Source of the DNA: an uncultured Sulfolobales archaeon
GTDB lineage: Archaea > Thermoproteota > Thermoprotei_A > Sulfolobales > NBVN01
Direction: 5' to 3'
NCBI GenBank assembly: GCA_938073905.1
Contig: CALJEN010000003.1
Span: 1 to 64,000 of the forward strand
Length of the DNA: 64,000 nt
The first letter of the stretch is position 1. Each line of letters starts with the position of its first letter. The notes beneath the pieces are model-generated. The model did not search any database. It had not been told where the DNA came from and was given only the letters and a program-made list of their open reading frames with translations. Positions 43,163 to 53,137 of this stretch are shown here, one piece after another. Position numbers and translations under genes: made by a program.

Positions 43163-44215
43163 TTGGATGCGGGCATCAGGGGCTGGGGTGCGTACATACC
43201 TAGGTTCCGCCTGAGCGCCTCGGAGATCGCCGCCCTCTGGGGCTACGACGGCAGGTTGCCCAAGGCCCTGGGGATGGCGGAGAAGTCCGTCGCCGAGGAG
43301 GACGAAGACGCCGTGACCATGGGCTGGTACGCTGCGAGGGTAGCGATGAGGAGGGCGGGGGCGAGCGGTGACGACATAGACGCGGTGTTCTTCGGCACGG
43401 AGTCGAAGCCCTACGCGGTGAAGCCCTCGGCTACGATAGTGGCGGACGCGCTGGGCGTGAAGAGGAGGAAGCTCGCCACGGACTTGGAGTTCGCGTGCAG
43501 GGCTGCCGGCGAGGGGATGAGGATCTCGGTGGGGCTGGTGAAGAGCGGTCTCGCCCGGAACACGCTAGTCATAGGCTCCGACACCGCGCAGGCGAACCCG
43601 GGTGACCTCCTGGACTTCACGGCCTCCTCCGGTGCCGTGGCCTTCGTCGTAGGCCCAGCGGACGGCTCCGCAGCCGCGATAGAGGCTAGCGTGTCCTACG
43701 TCACGGACACCCCCGACTTCTGGAGGAGGGACAGGTCTCCCTACCCGGAGCACGCCGAGATATTCACCGGCGAGCCCGCGTACTTCCACCACATAGTCAG
43801 CGCGGCCAGGCTGCTCATGGAGGAGACAGGCCTCAAGGTAGAGGACTTCGACTACGCGATATTCCACCAGCCCAACGGGAGGTTCCCGCTCCAGGTGGCC
43901 AGGATGCTCGGGATACCGCAGGAGAAGGTGGTTCCCGGGCTCGTCACTCCGTACATCGGGAACACCTACAACGCCTCGGCTCTCCTGGGGCTGGCCAAGC
44001 TGCTCGAGGAGGCTCCCCCGAAGAGCAGGATACTCCTCGTCACCTTCGGGAGCGGTGCCGGGAGCGACGCCTTCAGCATAGTCGTCCAGGACTCCGCTCC
44101 CGAGCTGGCCAAGAGGGGGCCGAGGGTCGCTGACATGATCAACTCGAGAGTCCAGGTGTCCTACAGCGAGTACAGCAAGTTCAGGGGCCTCCTGCTGAGG
44201 AACATCGGTGGTTAG
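43163..44215 (+). CDS. hydroxymethylglutaryl-CoA synthase (archaeal type)
   Basis: GIRGWGAYIPRFRL; DLEFACRAAGEGMRIS active-site Cys; FHQPNGRFPLQVARMLGI; PYIGNTYNASALLGLAKLLEEA. Confidence 0.95.
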   Translation: MDAGIRGWGAYIPRFRLSASEIAALWGYDGRLPKALGMAEKSVAEEDEDAVTMGWYAARVAMRRAGASGDDIDAVFFGTESKPYAVKPSATIVADALGVKRRKLATDLEFACRAAGEGMRISVGLVKSGLARNTLVIGSDTAQANPGDLLDFTASSGAVAFVVGPADGSAAAIEASVSYVTDTPDFWRRDRSPYPEHAEIFTGEPAYFHHIVSAARLLMEETGLKVEDFDYAIFHQPNGRFPLQVARMLGIPQEKVVPGLVTPYIGNTYNASALLGLAKLLEEAPPKSRILLVTFGSGAGSDAFSIVVQDSAPELAKRGPRVADMINSRVQVSYSEYSKFRGLLLRNIGG

Positions 44216-45302
44216 GATGAGGGCGTACGTAGTAGGAGGGGCCGCGCTCAAGATCGATAGGCACTTCGAGCTGGGCTACAGAGACCTAGCCTACAGGGTC
44301 GTGAAGGACTGCCCCGAGTGTTCGGAGGTAGACTACGTGATCGTGTCGTCGGCCCTCCCGGAGCTCTCGGCACACCAGGTCGACCTCGGCACCCACGTAG
44401 TCCAGTGGATAGGGAGGAGGGTGCCGGTGCTCAGGGTGGAGTCCGGAGAGTCATCTGGGCTCGCGGCCGTCGACGTGGCGGCCTCGCTGGTGGCCTCGGG
44501 CAGGGCCGGGCGGGTGCTGGTTCTGGGCGTCGAGAAGGTCACCGAGTACCCGACGTACACGACCAACTACTTCTACTCTCTGACCCTGGACTTCGAGTTC
44601 GAGGTCCTGAGGGGCGTCAGTCCACCCGCCTACGCGGCACTGGCGATGAAGGAGCTGATGAGCTCCGGGGTTAAGCGCGAGTGCTTCAGCGGGTGGGCGG
44701 TCAGGATGCACGAGAACGCGATGCGGACGCCGCACGCCATGCTCAAGTTCAAGATCTCCCCCGAGTCCTTCAGGGACGCTCAGGCCCTCGCGGAGCCGCT
44801 CACGCTCTACGACAGCTTCGCCTTCGGTGACGGGGCTGCGGCAGTAGTGGTATCGTCGGAGCCCAGCAGGAGCGACTCCTCTCCGGAGATCGTCTACAGC
44901 GGGTCTGAGGTGGGACTGCCCGCGTACCTGAGGGACAGGGTCTCCGACCTAGCGGCGTCGGTCGGGCTGCTCAGGAGGGTCTCGGAGAAGCTGGGGCTGG
45001 ACCTCAGGAAAGCAGCAGTGGAGCTCCACGACAGCTACACGGTCTACCCGGTGGCCATACTGAAGAGCCTCGGGTACCTCGACGAGAGGTGCGACCTCGG
45101 AGAGTTCGAGCACCTGAACCTCAGCGGCGGGCTGAAAGCGAGGGGGCATCCGGTGGGTGCCACAGGGGTCTACCAGGTCTACGAGCTCTTCAAGCTGATG
45201 ACCGATGGACTGGGCGACAGGACAGCGTCCGCGGAGTACGGCCTGGCGCACTCGATGAGCGGGCCGGACAACTTGTCTCGAGTAGTAGTGCTGAAGAGGT
45301 GA
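44208..45302 (+). CDS. acetyl-CoA C-acetyltransferase (archaeal thiolase)
   Basis: VESGESSGLAAVDVAASLVASG; VELHDSYTVYPVAILKSLGY; LNLSGGLKARGHPVGATGVYQVYE. Confidence 0.95.
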   Translation: MVRMRAYVVGGAALKIDRHFELGYRDLAYRVVKDCPECSEVDYVIVSSALPELSAHQVDLGTHVVQWIGRRVPVLRVESGESSGLAAVDVAASLVASGRAGRVLVLGVEKVTEYPTYTTNYFYSLTLDFEFEVLRGVSPPAYAALAMKELMSSGVKRECFSGWAVRMHENAMRTPHAMLKFKISPESFRDAQALAEPLTLYDSFAFGDGAAAVVVSSEPSRSDSSPEIVYSGSEVGLPAYLRDRVSDLAASVGLLRRVSEKLGLDLRKAAVELHDSYTVYPVAILKSLGYLDERCDLGEFEHLNLSGGLKARGHPVGATGVYQVYELFKLMTDGLGDRTASAEYGLAHSMSGPDNLSRVVVLKR

Positions 45303-45308
45303 GACCCC

Positions 45309-45704
45309 TTGAGGCTCTCCCCTCAGCAGTTCTGGAGGGTAAGGGAGAACGAGTACAGGATCTTCGTAACGGTCTGCGGCTCCTGTGGTAGGAGCGCGGT
45401 CTTCAAGAGGTCCGCGTGCCCCTACTGCGGGTCTAGCGATGTGCGGTACGTCGAGTCCTCGGGAACTGGAGTGCTCGAGAGCTTCACGAAGGTCTACTAC
45501 AGGAGGGACTCCAGCGAGGACGACCTGCCCAAGTTCGTCGGAGTGGTCAGGCTCAGTGAGGGGGTGAGAGTGGTGGGCGAGATCGTGGGGGTCAGGGGCG
45601 ACGAACTGAGGGAAGGCATGGAGGTCGAGGCCGTGCTGAGGAGGTACGCGTCCGACGATCCGTACGGGGTTATATACTACGGCATAAAGTTCAAGCCGGT
45701 TTAA
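45309..45704 (+). CDS. DUF35 Zn-ribbon/OB-fold protein (thiolase-HMGCS bridging protein)
   Basis: CGSCGRSAVFKRSACPYCGSSDVRYVESSGTGVLESFTKVYY. Confidence 0.93.
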   Translation: MRLSPQQFWRVRENEYRIFVTVCGSCGRSAVFKRSACPYCGSSDVRYVESSGTGVLESFTKVYYRRDSSEDDLPKFVGVVRLSEGVRVVGEIVGVRGDELREGMEVEAVLRRYASDDPYGVIYYGIKFKPV

Positions 45705-45777
45705 ATAGAATAAACACCAACCGTCATTGTATAAGAGCGCTATATTTTTTACTTTGTTACCCTGTCGTGGTGTAAGC

Positions 45778-46995
45778 GTGGACTACACCAAGTTCATAGC
45801 CAGAGCGGCAGCCGCGTTCAGAGCCTCCGAGATCCGCGAGCTCCTGAAGCTCGCGGAGGCCCGCAAGGTCATAGCCTTCGCCGGCGGGATGCCCGATCCG
45901 CAGACCTTTCCGCGAGAGGCTCTCGCCAGGATGGCCTACGAGGTCATACTGAACTACGGGGACAAGGCGCTCCAGTACGCTCCTACGAAAGGAGTCACGG
46001 TGTTCAGGGAGACCCTGTTCAGGTTCCTGCGTAACAACGGCGTGAAGGTGACCGAGGGGGACGACCTGATAGTCACGAGCGGGTCCCAGCAGGGGCTCGA
46101 TATAATATCCAGGACGCTGATCGACCCCGGAGACGTCATAGTAACGGAAAACCCTACGTACCTAGCGGCCCTCACGGCCTTCAGGCCCGCTAGGCCGAAC
46201 ATCGTCGGGATCCCGATAGACGGCTCAGGGATGAAGACAGATGTCCTGGAGGAGAAGCTCAGGGAGCTGAGGTCTTCCGGGAAGAGCGTTAAGTTCGTGT
46301 ACACGATCCCGGTGGCACATAACCCGGCCGGGACGACGATGAGCCCCGAGAGGAAGAAGCACCTCCTCGAGCTGGCGTCCCAGTACGACTTCGCGATAAT
46401 CGAGGACGACCCCTACTCGTTCTTCGTCTACGACGAGGCCGACGTTACCAGGCTGAAGACTCTGGACCAGGAGGGGAGGGTGGTCTACCTGGGCACCCTC
46501 AGCAAGATACTGTCCCCGGGCCTGAGGGTCGGGTGGATGCTGGGCCCCAGGCAGCTGGTGGACGTCTTCGAGAGAGCCAAGCAGAGCATGGACCTCCACA
46601 CATCCTCCCTCACGCAGTACATAGCCAAGGAGGCCATCGAGAGGGGGGTCGTCGAGGAGACCATGGAGAAGGCGAAGAGGATCTACAGGGTTAAGCGAGA
46701 CGTCATGCTGGAGTCCCTCTCGGAGAACATGGTCGAGAACTCTTGGTGGGTCAAGCCGGTCGGAGGACTGTTCCTGATGGTGTGGCTGCCTCCGGAGATA
46801 GACACGAGGGCCATGCTGCCGGAGGCCTTGGAGGAGGGCATAGCCTACGTGCCGGGATCGGCGTTCTTCGTCGACGAGAGCGGCAGGAACACGCTGAGGC
46901 TCAACTTCAGCTACCCGAGCGTGGACGAGATAAGGACTGGAGTGGAGATCCTGGGCAAGCTCGTCAGGAGGAAGCTGGGGAGGGCTAGCTCCTAA
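45778..46995 (+). CDS. PLP-dependent aminotransferase class I/II (2-aminoadipate/LysN-like)
   Basis: FAGGMPDPQTFPREALARMAYEVI; VTSGSQQGLDIISRTLIDPGDVIVTENPTYL; YLGTLSKILSPGLRVGW PLP Lys; GTG start 45778. Confidence 0.93.
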   Translation: MDYTKFIARAAAAFRASEIRELLKLAEARKVIAFAGGMPDPQTFPREALARMAYEVILNYGDKALQYAPTKGVTVFRETLFRFLRNNGVKVTEGDDLIVTSGSQQGLDIISRTLIDPGDVIVTENPTYLAALTAFRPARPNIVGIPIDGSGMKTDVLEEKLRELRSSGKSVKFVYTIPVAHNPAGTTMSPERKKHLLELASQYDFAIIEDDPYSFFVYDEADVTRLKTLDQEGRVVYLGTLSKILSPGLRVGWMLGPRQLVDVFERAKQSMDLHTSSLTQYIAKEAIERGVVEETMEKAKRIYRVKRDVMLESLSENMVENSWWVKPVGGLFLMVWLPPEIDTRAMLPEALEEGIAYVPGSAFFVDESGRNTLRLNFSYPSVDEIRTGVEILGKLVRRKLGRASS

Positions 46996-47004
46996 CCCTG
47001 TTTT

Positions 47005-47077
47005 CCGTCGTTGCGCATGTTCCACCCCGGCCCCGGGGGCCTCGGAGACCTTCGGGGGTGACGGCAGATGCCCCGCG
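47005..47077 (-). repeat. second isolated tnpB 3'-end / omegaRNA-RE-like relic
   Basis: - strand GCGGGGCATCTGCCGTCACCCCCGAAGGTCTCCGAGGCCCCCGGGGCCGGGGTGGAACATGCGCAACGACGG; shadow frame PSPPKVSEAPGAGVEHA resembles TnpB tail PLPPKATEASWAEVERV. Confidence 0.65.
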
Positions 47078-47201
47078 TCCCGGGTCCCCTCCGCACGCAC
47101 ATTCGGCTTACTCTCTTCGCCACACGCCGGCGGCCCCTCCCGACCCCTCCGCTGCCACGCGGGAAGGAGCGCATAAGGTTGGCTATCTAGGATCGATGAC
47201 C

Positions 47202-48104
47202 CTAGCGACCAGCCCGGTTCCCGGGCTCCGGGGACGCCACGTAGGCTAGGTGGCCGTAGTACCGCGCGGACTCCGCTACGGCCCTGAGGCTCTCCACCAC
47301 CCTGAACACGCTTTCGATATCGCGCCCCGCTTTCCGAACGATGCTCAGGGCCTCGGCGATATTGGGCCTCAATCGGGCCCCCGAGAGGACTCTCCTCACA
47401 CCGCTCCCGAGCGGTACGAGGTGGTCGGGCACCAGGGGGGATACGTAGAGAGACTCCCCGCATCTCCTCACCGCGACACTGTTCACGTAGGGGTCTAGGG
47501 ACGCTATGTAGACCACATCGAAGTCTCCCCCGGAGCCCTCCCGCAGGTGCGCCCTGATGCCCAGCTTCGCGATCCTCTGGAGCCCGCGCTCGCTGGAGCA
47601 CAGGGCCTCGACTCTGATAACGTCCTTGACCAGAGCGGTCAGCGCGTGCGCCTCGTAGCCGCAGCCCGCGATCAGCATAGTCGACCCGGAGATGAGCGAG
47701 ACGACCTGCGGAAGATGAGCGAACAGCGATAGGTTGAGACCCGCGATGCCCGTGAGGGACTGGGGCACCGGCTCGAGGCACCTGGAGTCTAGGCTAGCCT
47801 GTTCGGCCATGACGCCGTTCCTGTAGAGCGCCAGCTCGACGAAGCACCTCGGCGACACTACCGCGTTCTCTCCGACGGCCAGGCCCGTTACCCCGTGGCC
47901 CAGCTCTACGACTCTGACCAGCCCCGCGGATCCGACGACCTTTCCGTAGGCGTAGGGAAGGCGCCCCCTCGCGGCAGCGACGTCCGTGGGCGTGAGGGCT
48001 GCGGAGAGAACCTTGACCAGCACCTCACCCTCCCTAATGGGTGGCGGGGGCACTTCCGAGTACTTCAAGTCTCCGGTCAGGAGGACGGCACCTACGTTCT
48101 TCAA
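47202..48104 (-). CDS. medium-chain dehydrogenase/reductase (zinc-type ADH-like); start uncertain
   Basis: GEVLVKVLSAALTPTDVAAARGRLPYAYGKVVGSAGLVRVVELGHGVTGLAVGENAVVSPRCF. Confidence 0.75.
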   Translation of the reverse strand: MKNVGAVLLTGDLKYSEVPPPPIREGEVLVKVLSAALTPTDVAAARGRLPYAYGKVVGSAGLVRVVELGHGVTGLAVGENAVVSPRCFVELALYRNGVMAEQASLDSRCLEPVPQSLTGIAGLNLSLFAHLPQVVSLISGSTMLIAGCGYEAHALTALVKDVIRVEALCSSERGLQRIAKLGIRAHLREGSGGDFDVVYIASLDPYVNSVAVRRCGESLYVSPLVPDHLVPLGSGVRRVLSGARLRPNIAEALSIVRKAGRDIESVFRVVESLRAVAESARYYGHLAYVASPEPGNRAGR

Positions 48105-48168
48105 GCTCCTGCCTCCACCTCTGCGTAGGTTAAATAATCGGGGTAAAAATCCTAGGCTAGGTGAGACC

Positions 48169-48732
48169 CTGTTCGAGGAGTTCACCGGCAGGTTCTACTA
48201 CCTGCTTCACCCGAGGCCAGTGCTGGTGGTCGGCACTCTGTGCCCCAACGGTCGGGCGAACTTCGCTCCAGTGAGCTGGAACACTCCGGTGAGCGAGGAG
48301 CCCCCGGCGGTCGCCATAGCCGTGGGCACCGAGGCGTACACCCGGGAGTGCCTCGACTTCTGCGGCGAGGCGAGTCTCAACGTCCTGAGCCTGGACGACG
48401 CGCAGCTGGCCTACGACCTGGGCTCGACGTCCGGCAGGGAGGTGGACAAGGTCTCCACGTTCGGGCTCGAGCTGGTGGAGGGCGAGAGCGTCAGGCCTCC
48501 CGGGCTCTCGAGGTCTCTAGCGATACTCGAGTCCAGGGTGCTGGGTAGGCACCCGGTCGGCGAGACAGTCCTCTACGTACTCGAGGTGAGGAGAGCGAGG
48601 GTCCGAGGAGGGGTGGCCGACAGGTTCGGCTACCTGCTCTCCGAGGGGGTCAACGTGCTCCTCCACGGCAGCGGCCGCTACTTCTACGGAGCGGGTCCTA
48701 GGAGGGTGGCCGCGAGGAGGGCGACCCGTTGA
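48169..48732 (+). CDS. flavin reductase-like (FMN-binding split barrel) protein; start uncertain
   Basis: RPVLVVGTLCPNGRANFAPVSWNTPVSEEPPAVAIAVGTEAYTRECLDFCGEASLNVL. Confidence 0.88.
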   Translation: MFEEFTGRFYYLLHPRPVLVVGTLCPNGRANFAPVSWNTPVSEEPPAVAIAVGTEAYTRECLDFCGEASLNVLSLDDAQLAYDLGSTSGREVDKVSTFGLELVEGESVRPPGLSRSLAILESRVLGRHPVGETVLYVLEVRRARVRGGVADRFGYLLSEGVNVLLHGSGRYFYGAGPRRVAARRATR

Positions 48733-49091
48733 GCAGAAGGCTCATGCTCTCGAGCGGCAAGGTCTTCGGGAACTACGCGCTGCTGGTGAGATACCTGGAG
48801 CTCTGCCCCGAGGAGAGGAGGATCGCGTCTCTCCCGAACTCCTCGGACGTGGAGCTCGTCAAGCGCCTGGCGAGCCGGGGGGCCGCGTCCCTGGAGGAGC
48901 TCCTCGGAGAGCTGGCCGAAAGGTTTAGGAGTAGAGTGGACCCCGAGTGCAGCGCCGGAGCGGCTAGAGATGTCCTGGGAACCGAGGTGGTCGAAGACCA
49001 GGCGGTGCGACTGGTCGCGGTGCAGCTGGCGGGCTGGACTCTCGAGATAGCAGAGGCCCTTGGGGTCGTTAAGCTCAAGAGCTTCGTCTGA
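48729..49091 (+). CDS. hypothetical protein
   Basis: TTG start overlapping previous stop; plausible composition. Confidence 0.5.
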   Translation: MSRRLMLSSGKVFGNYALLVRYLELCPEERRIASLPNSSDVELVKRLASRGAASLEELLGELAERFRSRVDPECSAGAARDVLGTEVVEDQAVRLVAVQLAGWTLEIAEALGVVKLKSFV

Positions 49092-49261
49092 CGCGCCGGA
49101 GCAGGAGTGGACACCAGCGTCTTGCCTCCCGATGGCTCGGAGCGCCCCGGGACGCCGAGCGCGGATCTCCTCGACCCTTTACGCCGCAGTGACACAAACC
49201 CTTAGAGCTCTCACTTCAAGTTCTGGACTCCCGTCTTCCAGCGCGCTCGAACTCCGCTGGG

Positions 49262-50311
49262 TCAGGCAGTCCTTAGCACCGCCGAGCCCCTGACTCTGGC
49301 CGCCTTCAGGTCTCTGAGGGCCCTGTTCGCCTCCTCGAGCGGGTAGCTCTGGACCTCCGTCCTCACGCCGAGCCTCGCGGCTACCTCCAGCAGCTCCCTG
49401 ACGTCCCTCCGCGTGACGTTCGCGACGCTCCTAACCGTCCTCTCGAGCCACAGGTGCCTCGCGTAGTCGAGGGCTATCTGGGTCTGCTTCCTGATGACGT
49501 TGACCACCAGGACCCCTCCCCTCTCGAGGAGCTCCAGGGCTCTGACAGTCACCTCCCCGACGGGCGTGAAGTCTATAGCTCTGTCCAGCCTCCCGGGAGG
49601 GTCCTCGCTGGGGTGACCCGCCCAGTCGGCCCCGAGGGCCTCGGCCAGCTCCCTGTGCTCGGGGCTCCTGCTGAAGACGTATATCTCGGAGGACGGGAAG
49701 AGCCTCCTCGCTACCTGGATGACTATGTGAGCGCTGGCGCCGAACCCAAAGAGCCCCAGCCTGAGGCCGTCCCTGAGGTCCGCGAGCTTGAGGGCCCTGT
49801 AGCCGACCGCTCCGGCGCAGAGCAGGGGCGCCGCGCTGGCGTAGTCCATGCTCGGTGGGATCCTGTGGACGAAGTCGGCGTGGGCTAGCGCGTACTCGGC
49901 GTAGCCCCCGTCGAGGTGGCACCCGGTGGCCCTGAAGTCGTCGCAGAGGTTCTCGAGCCCGGTGGAGCAGTAGCCGCACCTCCCGCAAGCCTCACCGATC
50001 CAGGCGACGCCGACCACCTCTCCCTCGACCGGGTCTCCGACTCCGGGTCCCGCCTCGACCACCCTCCCGACTATTTGGTGACCGGGCACCAGAGGCGTCT
50101 TGCAGCGCACCCTGCCCTCCACTATGTCTATGTCTGTGTAGCACACACCGCAGGCCAGGACCCTCATCAGCACCTTTCCGGGACCGACCGTCGGCGTCGG
50201 GTAGTCCACCTCTATCGCCAGCGGGTCCTCGCGCCAGGGCAGCTCGGGGTACCTCCGCGGCAGTCCCTCGACCCTTATCTCCGCGTTCTCTCGGAGTACG
50301 GCGGCCCTCAC
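49262..50311 (-). CDS. zinc-dependent alcohol dehydrogenase
   Basis: ACGVCYTDIDIVEGR; CGRCGYCSTGLENLCDDFRATGCHLDGGYAEYA; GLFGFGASAHIVIQVA. Confidence 0.94.
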   Translation of the reverse strand: MRAAVLRENAEIRVEGLPRRYPELPWREDPLAIEVDYPTPTVGPGKVLMRVLACGVCYTDIDIVEGRVRCKTPLVPGHQIVGRVVEAGPGVGDPVEGEVVGVAWIGEACGRCGYCSTGLENLCDDFRATGCHLDGGYAEYALAHADFVHRIPPSMDYASAAPLLCAGAVGYRALKLADLRDGLRLGLFGFGASAHIVIQVARRLFPSSEIYVFSRSPEHRELAEALGADWAGHPSEDPPGRLDRAIDFTPVGEVTVRALELLERGGVLVVNVIRKQTQIALDYARHLWLERTVRSVANVTRRDVRELLEVAARLGVRTEVQSYPLEEANRALRDLKAARVRGSAVLRTA

Positions 50312-50442
50312 ATCCCTCCCGTCTAGGTGTCGGTGCGAGGGACATAAGTTCGGGCCTCGCTCGACCGGCTCGTGGATCGCGGGGCGCCGGCTCGAGTCTG
50401 CGCGCTAATTACTACGGTGGGGTAGGTGCACGGGGGTCTTCG

Positions 50443-51483
50443 ATGGACTGCTACCTAAAGACTCCCCCGCGGGCCCTCTCGGGCAAAGGCATCGGTAGAG
50501 TGCTCGAGTGCCTAGACGTGGGCAAGGAGCTCGCGAATCCCCTCGCGGACATCGGGGAGCTCCTGGTCAGGCTATTGGGAGGCTACCTGAGCCCGCCCGC
50601 AGTGAGGGTGGAGTTCTCGGAGAACGAGCCGATAGGGACGAACTACGTGCTGTACAAGTACCACGCGTTCGACGGGGATAGGTTCGTCGCCTCGTGCAGA
50701 GCGGTCGTGAGGAGAAGGGTGTTGGAGGAGGTCGTGTGCACCTTCGACTCGTCTCAGGTGACCAGGGTCTCGGGGCATCCGCTACAGGTACCGGGGGAGC
50801 CCAAGCTATCGCCCGCGAGTGCCAGGGTCGCTGAACCGCCTCCCGGACAGTTCTACATAGACCACTTCATAATCTACAGGATCCTCGGCACCCCCAGAGT
50901 GGACGCCGGCTCCTGGAGGCTGAGGGTCTCGGGCACCGTCGAGAACCCGCTGGAGCTCTCCCTGGACGACGTGGAGAGGCTGCCCAGAGTGTCCCTAGTG
51001 AGAGACTTCCACTGCGTCACAGGCTGGTCCGTCCCCTCGGTCTCGTGGGAGGGAGTCGAGCTGAGGCTGATAGCCGAGATGGCGAGACCCCGAGAGGGGG
51101 CTCGGTGGGTTCTGGTCTCCGGGCTCGACGGGTACTCGGCTGTGGTCCCTCTCGAGGACTTCGTCTCCGAGGAGGCCCTCCTAGTCCTGAGGATGAACGG
51201 GAGGCCCCTGTCGGTGGAGCAGGGGTTCCCGGCTAGGATCTTCATACCGCACCTCTACGGGTGGAAGAGCGTCAAGTGGGTCTCCCGAATCGAGTTCACC
51301 GAGAGGTACGTGGACGGGTATTGGGAGGCCCTGGGCTACCACGAGAGGGGGAACGTGTCCCTGGAGGAGAGGTTCAAAGGGCCACGGGCTTTCTGCGGAG
51401 CCTCCGCGGGCGCCCGATCCTCCCCGGTGCCGAGCGGCGGTACCTGGCAAGGCTCAAGCGGAGCCTCTCGTACCTGCTCCTGA
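50443..51483 (+). CDS. sulfite oxidase-family molybdopterin protein with extra N-terminal domain (about 125 aa)
   Basis: [53 protein letters not shown] (molybdenum Cys) ... [30 protein letters not shown]-type C-terminus. Confidence 0.85.
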   Translation: [346 protein letters not shown]

Positions 51484-51925
51484 CCCACCACGCTCTCTCC
51501 TGGACCGCGTAGCTGACCAGGGCCACCGATACCGCGAGCAGCACCGCTAGGACGCCGTCGACCAGGTAGCTCGTGAAGTAGGCGAAGGCTGAGCAGCCCA
51601 GGATTGAGTAGGGTACGTACTCGCGCCTCCTGGAGATGGGCCACATCGCGGAGGCCGCGACCAGGGAGAGTGCAGCCAGGTATCCTAGGTTTACCGGGAG
51701 TCCGGCGAGTCTGAGGGCGGTGTGCGAGAGAGTTACCGATGCCGAGATTATGGCGGCTGCTCTGTAAAAGAACAGCCCCACCGAGAAAGAGGCGGCGGAG
51801 AGCAGAGTGATCGCAGGCGTGCCGGGGTTTTCCACCCAGCCGGGCAGGATCGCGGTGGTCGCGAGCGCGACGACGAGCCCGAGGGAAGCGGCCGAGACGA
51901 GCCTCTTAGCACTGTAGCCGTACAC
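51374..51925 (-). CDS. membrane protein, unknown function
   Basis: About 5-6 TM; convergent 110-nt overlap with previous ORF. Confidence 0.6.
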   Translation of the reverse strand: MYGYSAKRLVSAASLGLVVALATTAILPGWVENPGTPAITLLSAASFSVGLFFYRAAAIISASVTLSHTALRLAGLPVNLGYLAALSLVAASAMWPISRRREYVPYSILGCSAFAYFTSYLVDGVLAVLLAVSVALVSYAVQERAWWVRSRYERLRLSLARYRRSAPGRIGRPRRLRRKPVAL

Positions 51926-51982
51926 CGCCGCTAGAGCGCTAAGCAGGGCCAGCAGGTGGGTCAGCGTCGTAGCGATCCGCCC

Positions 51983-53137
51983 TCAGGCTCTTATCTCACG
52001 CCCGAGCAGCGATTCGAGGAACGCTATCCTCTTCCACACGGGTGGGTGGGTCGATAGGAGCTCCTCTAGCCCCACAAACGGCTCGGCGAACGCGTAGATG
52101 AGGAGAGTCTTGAAGGCGTTGTTCTCCACTCTCGCCTTCCCGAACCGCTCGTAGAAGCCGCTTATGGACTTCAGCGCACCTATCATAGCGAACGGCGAGG
52201 TGACCTTGGCACCGTGAGCGTCTGCGTAGAACTCCCTCAGTCTCGAGAGGGCGAGTACGCCTAGCTGTATGAGTATGCTGAAGACCATCAGGAGGGCACC
52301 CACGGCCGCTATCACTATGCCCGACGACCCCTCGCGCCTCCTACCCCCGTCTGCGTACCTGCCGGCGAAGAGCCCGGCGTACAGCAACAGCCTCCCCATG
52401 TAGTATACGACCGTGGGGAGGATTCCGAAGATCATCATCACCGCGTTGTCCCTGTGCTTGTGGTGGCCTAGCTCGTGACCGATGACTGCTCTGAGCTCGC
52501 TCTCGCCCTTGAGGACTCTTAGCAGACCGTCGGTCACCGCGACGTACCTCCCGGCTATGGGGGAGGAGTACGCGAACGCGTTCGGGACGGTCATGGAGGA
52601 CCTCATAGCCTTCGGCGGCTTCATTCCTGCCGTCCTGGCCACTTCGTTCACCACCTTCTGCAGCTCCGGGTCGTGGCGGCAGCCGTAGAAGGCGTTTATC
52701 ATATACGGGGATACGAGCCACACTACCGTCGTCGGCACTACGGCCATCAGGAACGCGAACGTCCCCAGACCGATGGTCAGCTCCTCGCCCAGGAGGTGGA
52801 CCACCACCCCGAAGACCAGCACCACGCCCCCTACGACAGCCGCGGCTGTCGACACCATCGAGGCCCTTAGAGCGTCCATGTCCGCGGGGACCCTCCTCTC
52901 TACGAACTTACCGAGGAGGACTCCCGAGAGAACCAGCGTCACTATGGCTATGACATACCCCAGAGCGTCCACGAGCCACCAGAGCCAGACGAACCTGAAG
53001 ATCCCCAGGGGGCCTGCGTACCCGGGCGCGAGGTGGTAGAGGAGCAGCTGGACGGCGAAGAGGGAGACCAAGGCCACGGACAGTAGGGACAGGACTAGGA
53101 GCACCTTGGCTCTCACGAGCGTCACCTCGTCAAGCAC
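51983..53137 (-). CDS. htpX: M48-family membrane metalloprotease (HtpX-like)
   Basis: ELRAVIGHELGHHKHRDNAVMM HExxH; RLREFYADAHGAKVT. Confidence 0.95.
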   Translation of the reverse strand: MLDEVTLVRAKVLLVLSLLSVALVSLFAVQLLLYHLAPGYAGPLGIFRFVWLWWLVDALGYVIAIVTLVLSGVLLGKFVERRVPADMDALRASMVSTAAAVVGGVVLVFGVVVHLLGEELTIGLGTFAFLMAVVPTTVVWLVSPYMINAFYGCRHDPELQKVVNEVARTAGMKPPKAMRSSMTVPNAFAYSSPIAGRYVAVTDGLLRVLKGESELRAVIGHELGHHKHRDNAVMMIFGILPTVVYYMGRLLLYAGLFAGRYADGGRRREGSSGIVIAAVGALLMVFSILIQLGVLALSRLREFYADAHGAKVTSPFAMIGALKSISGFYERFGKARVENNAFKTLLIYAFAEPFVGLEELLSTHPPVWKRIAFLESLLGREIRA

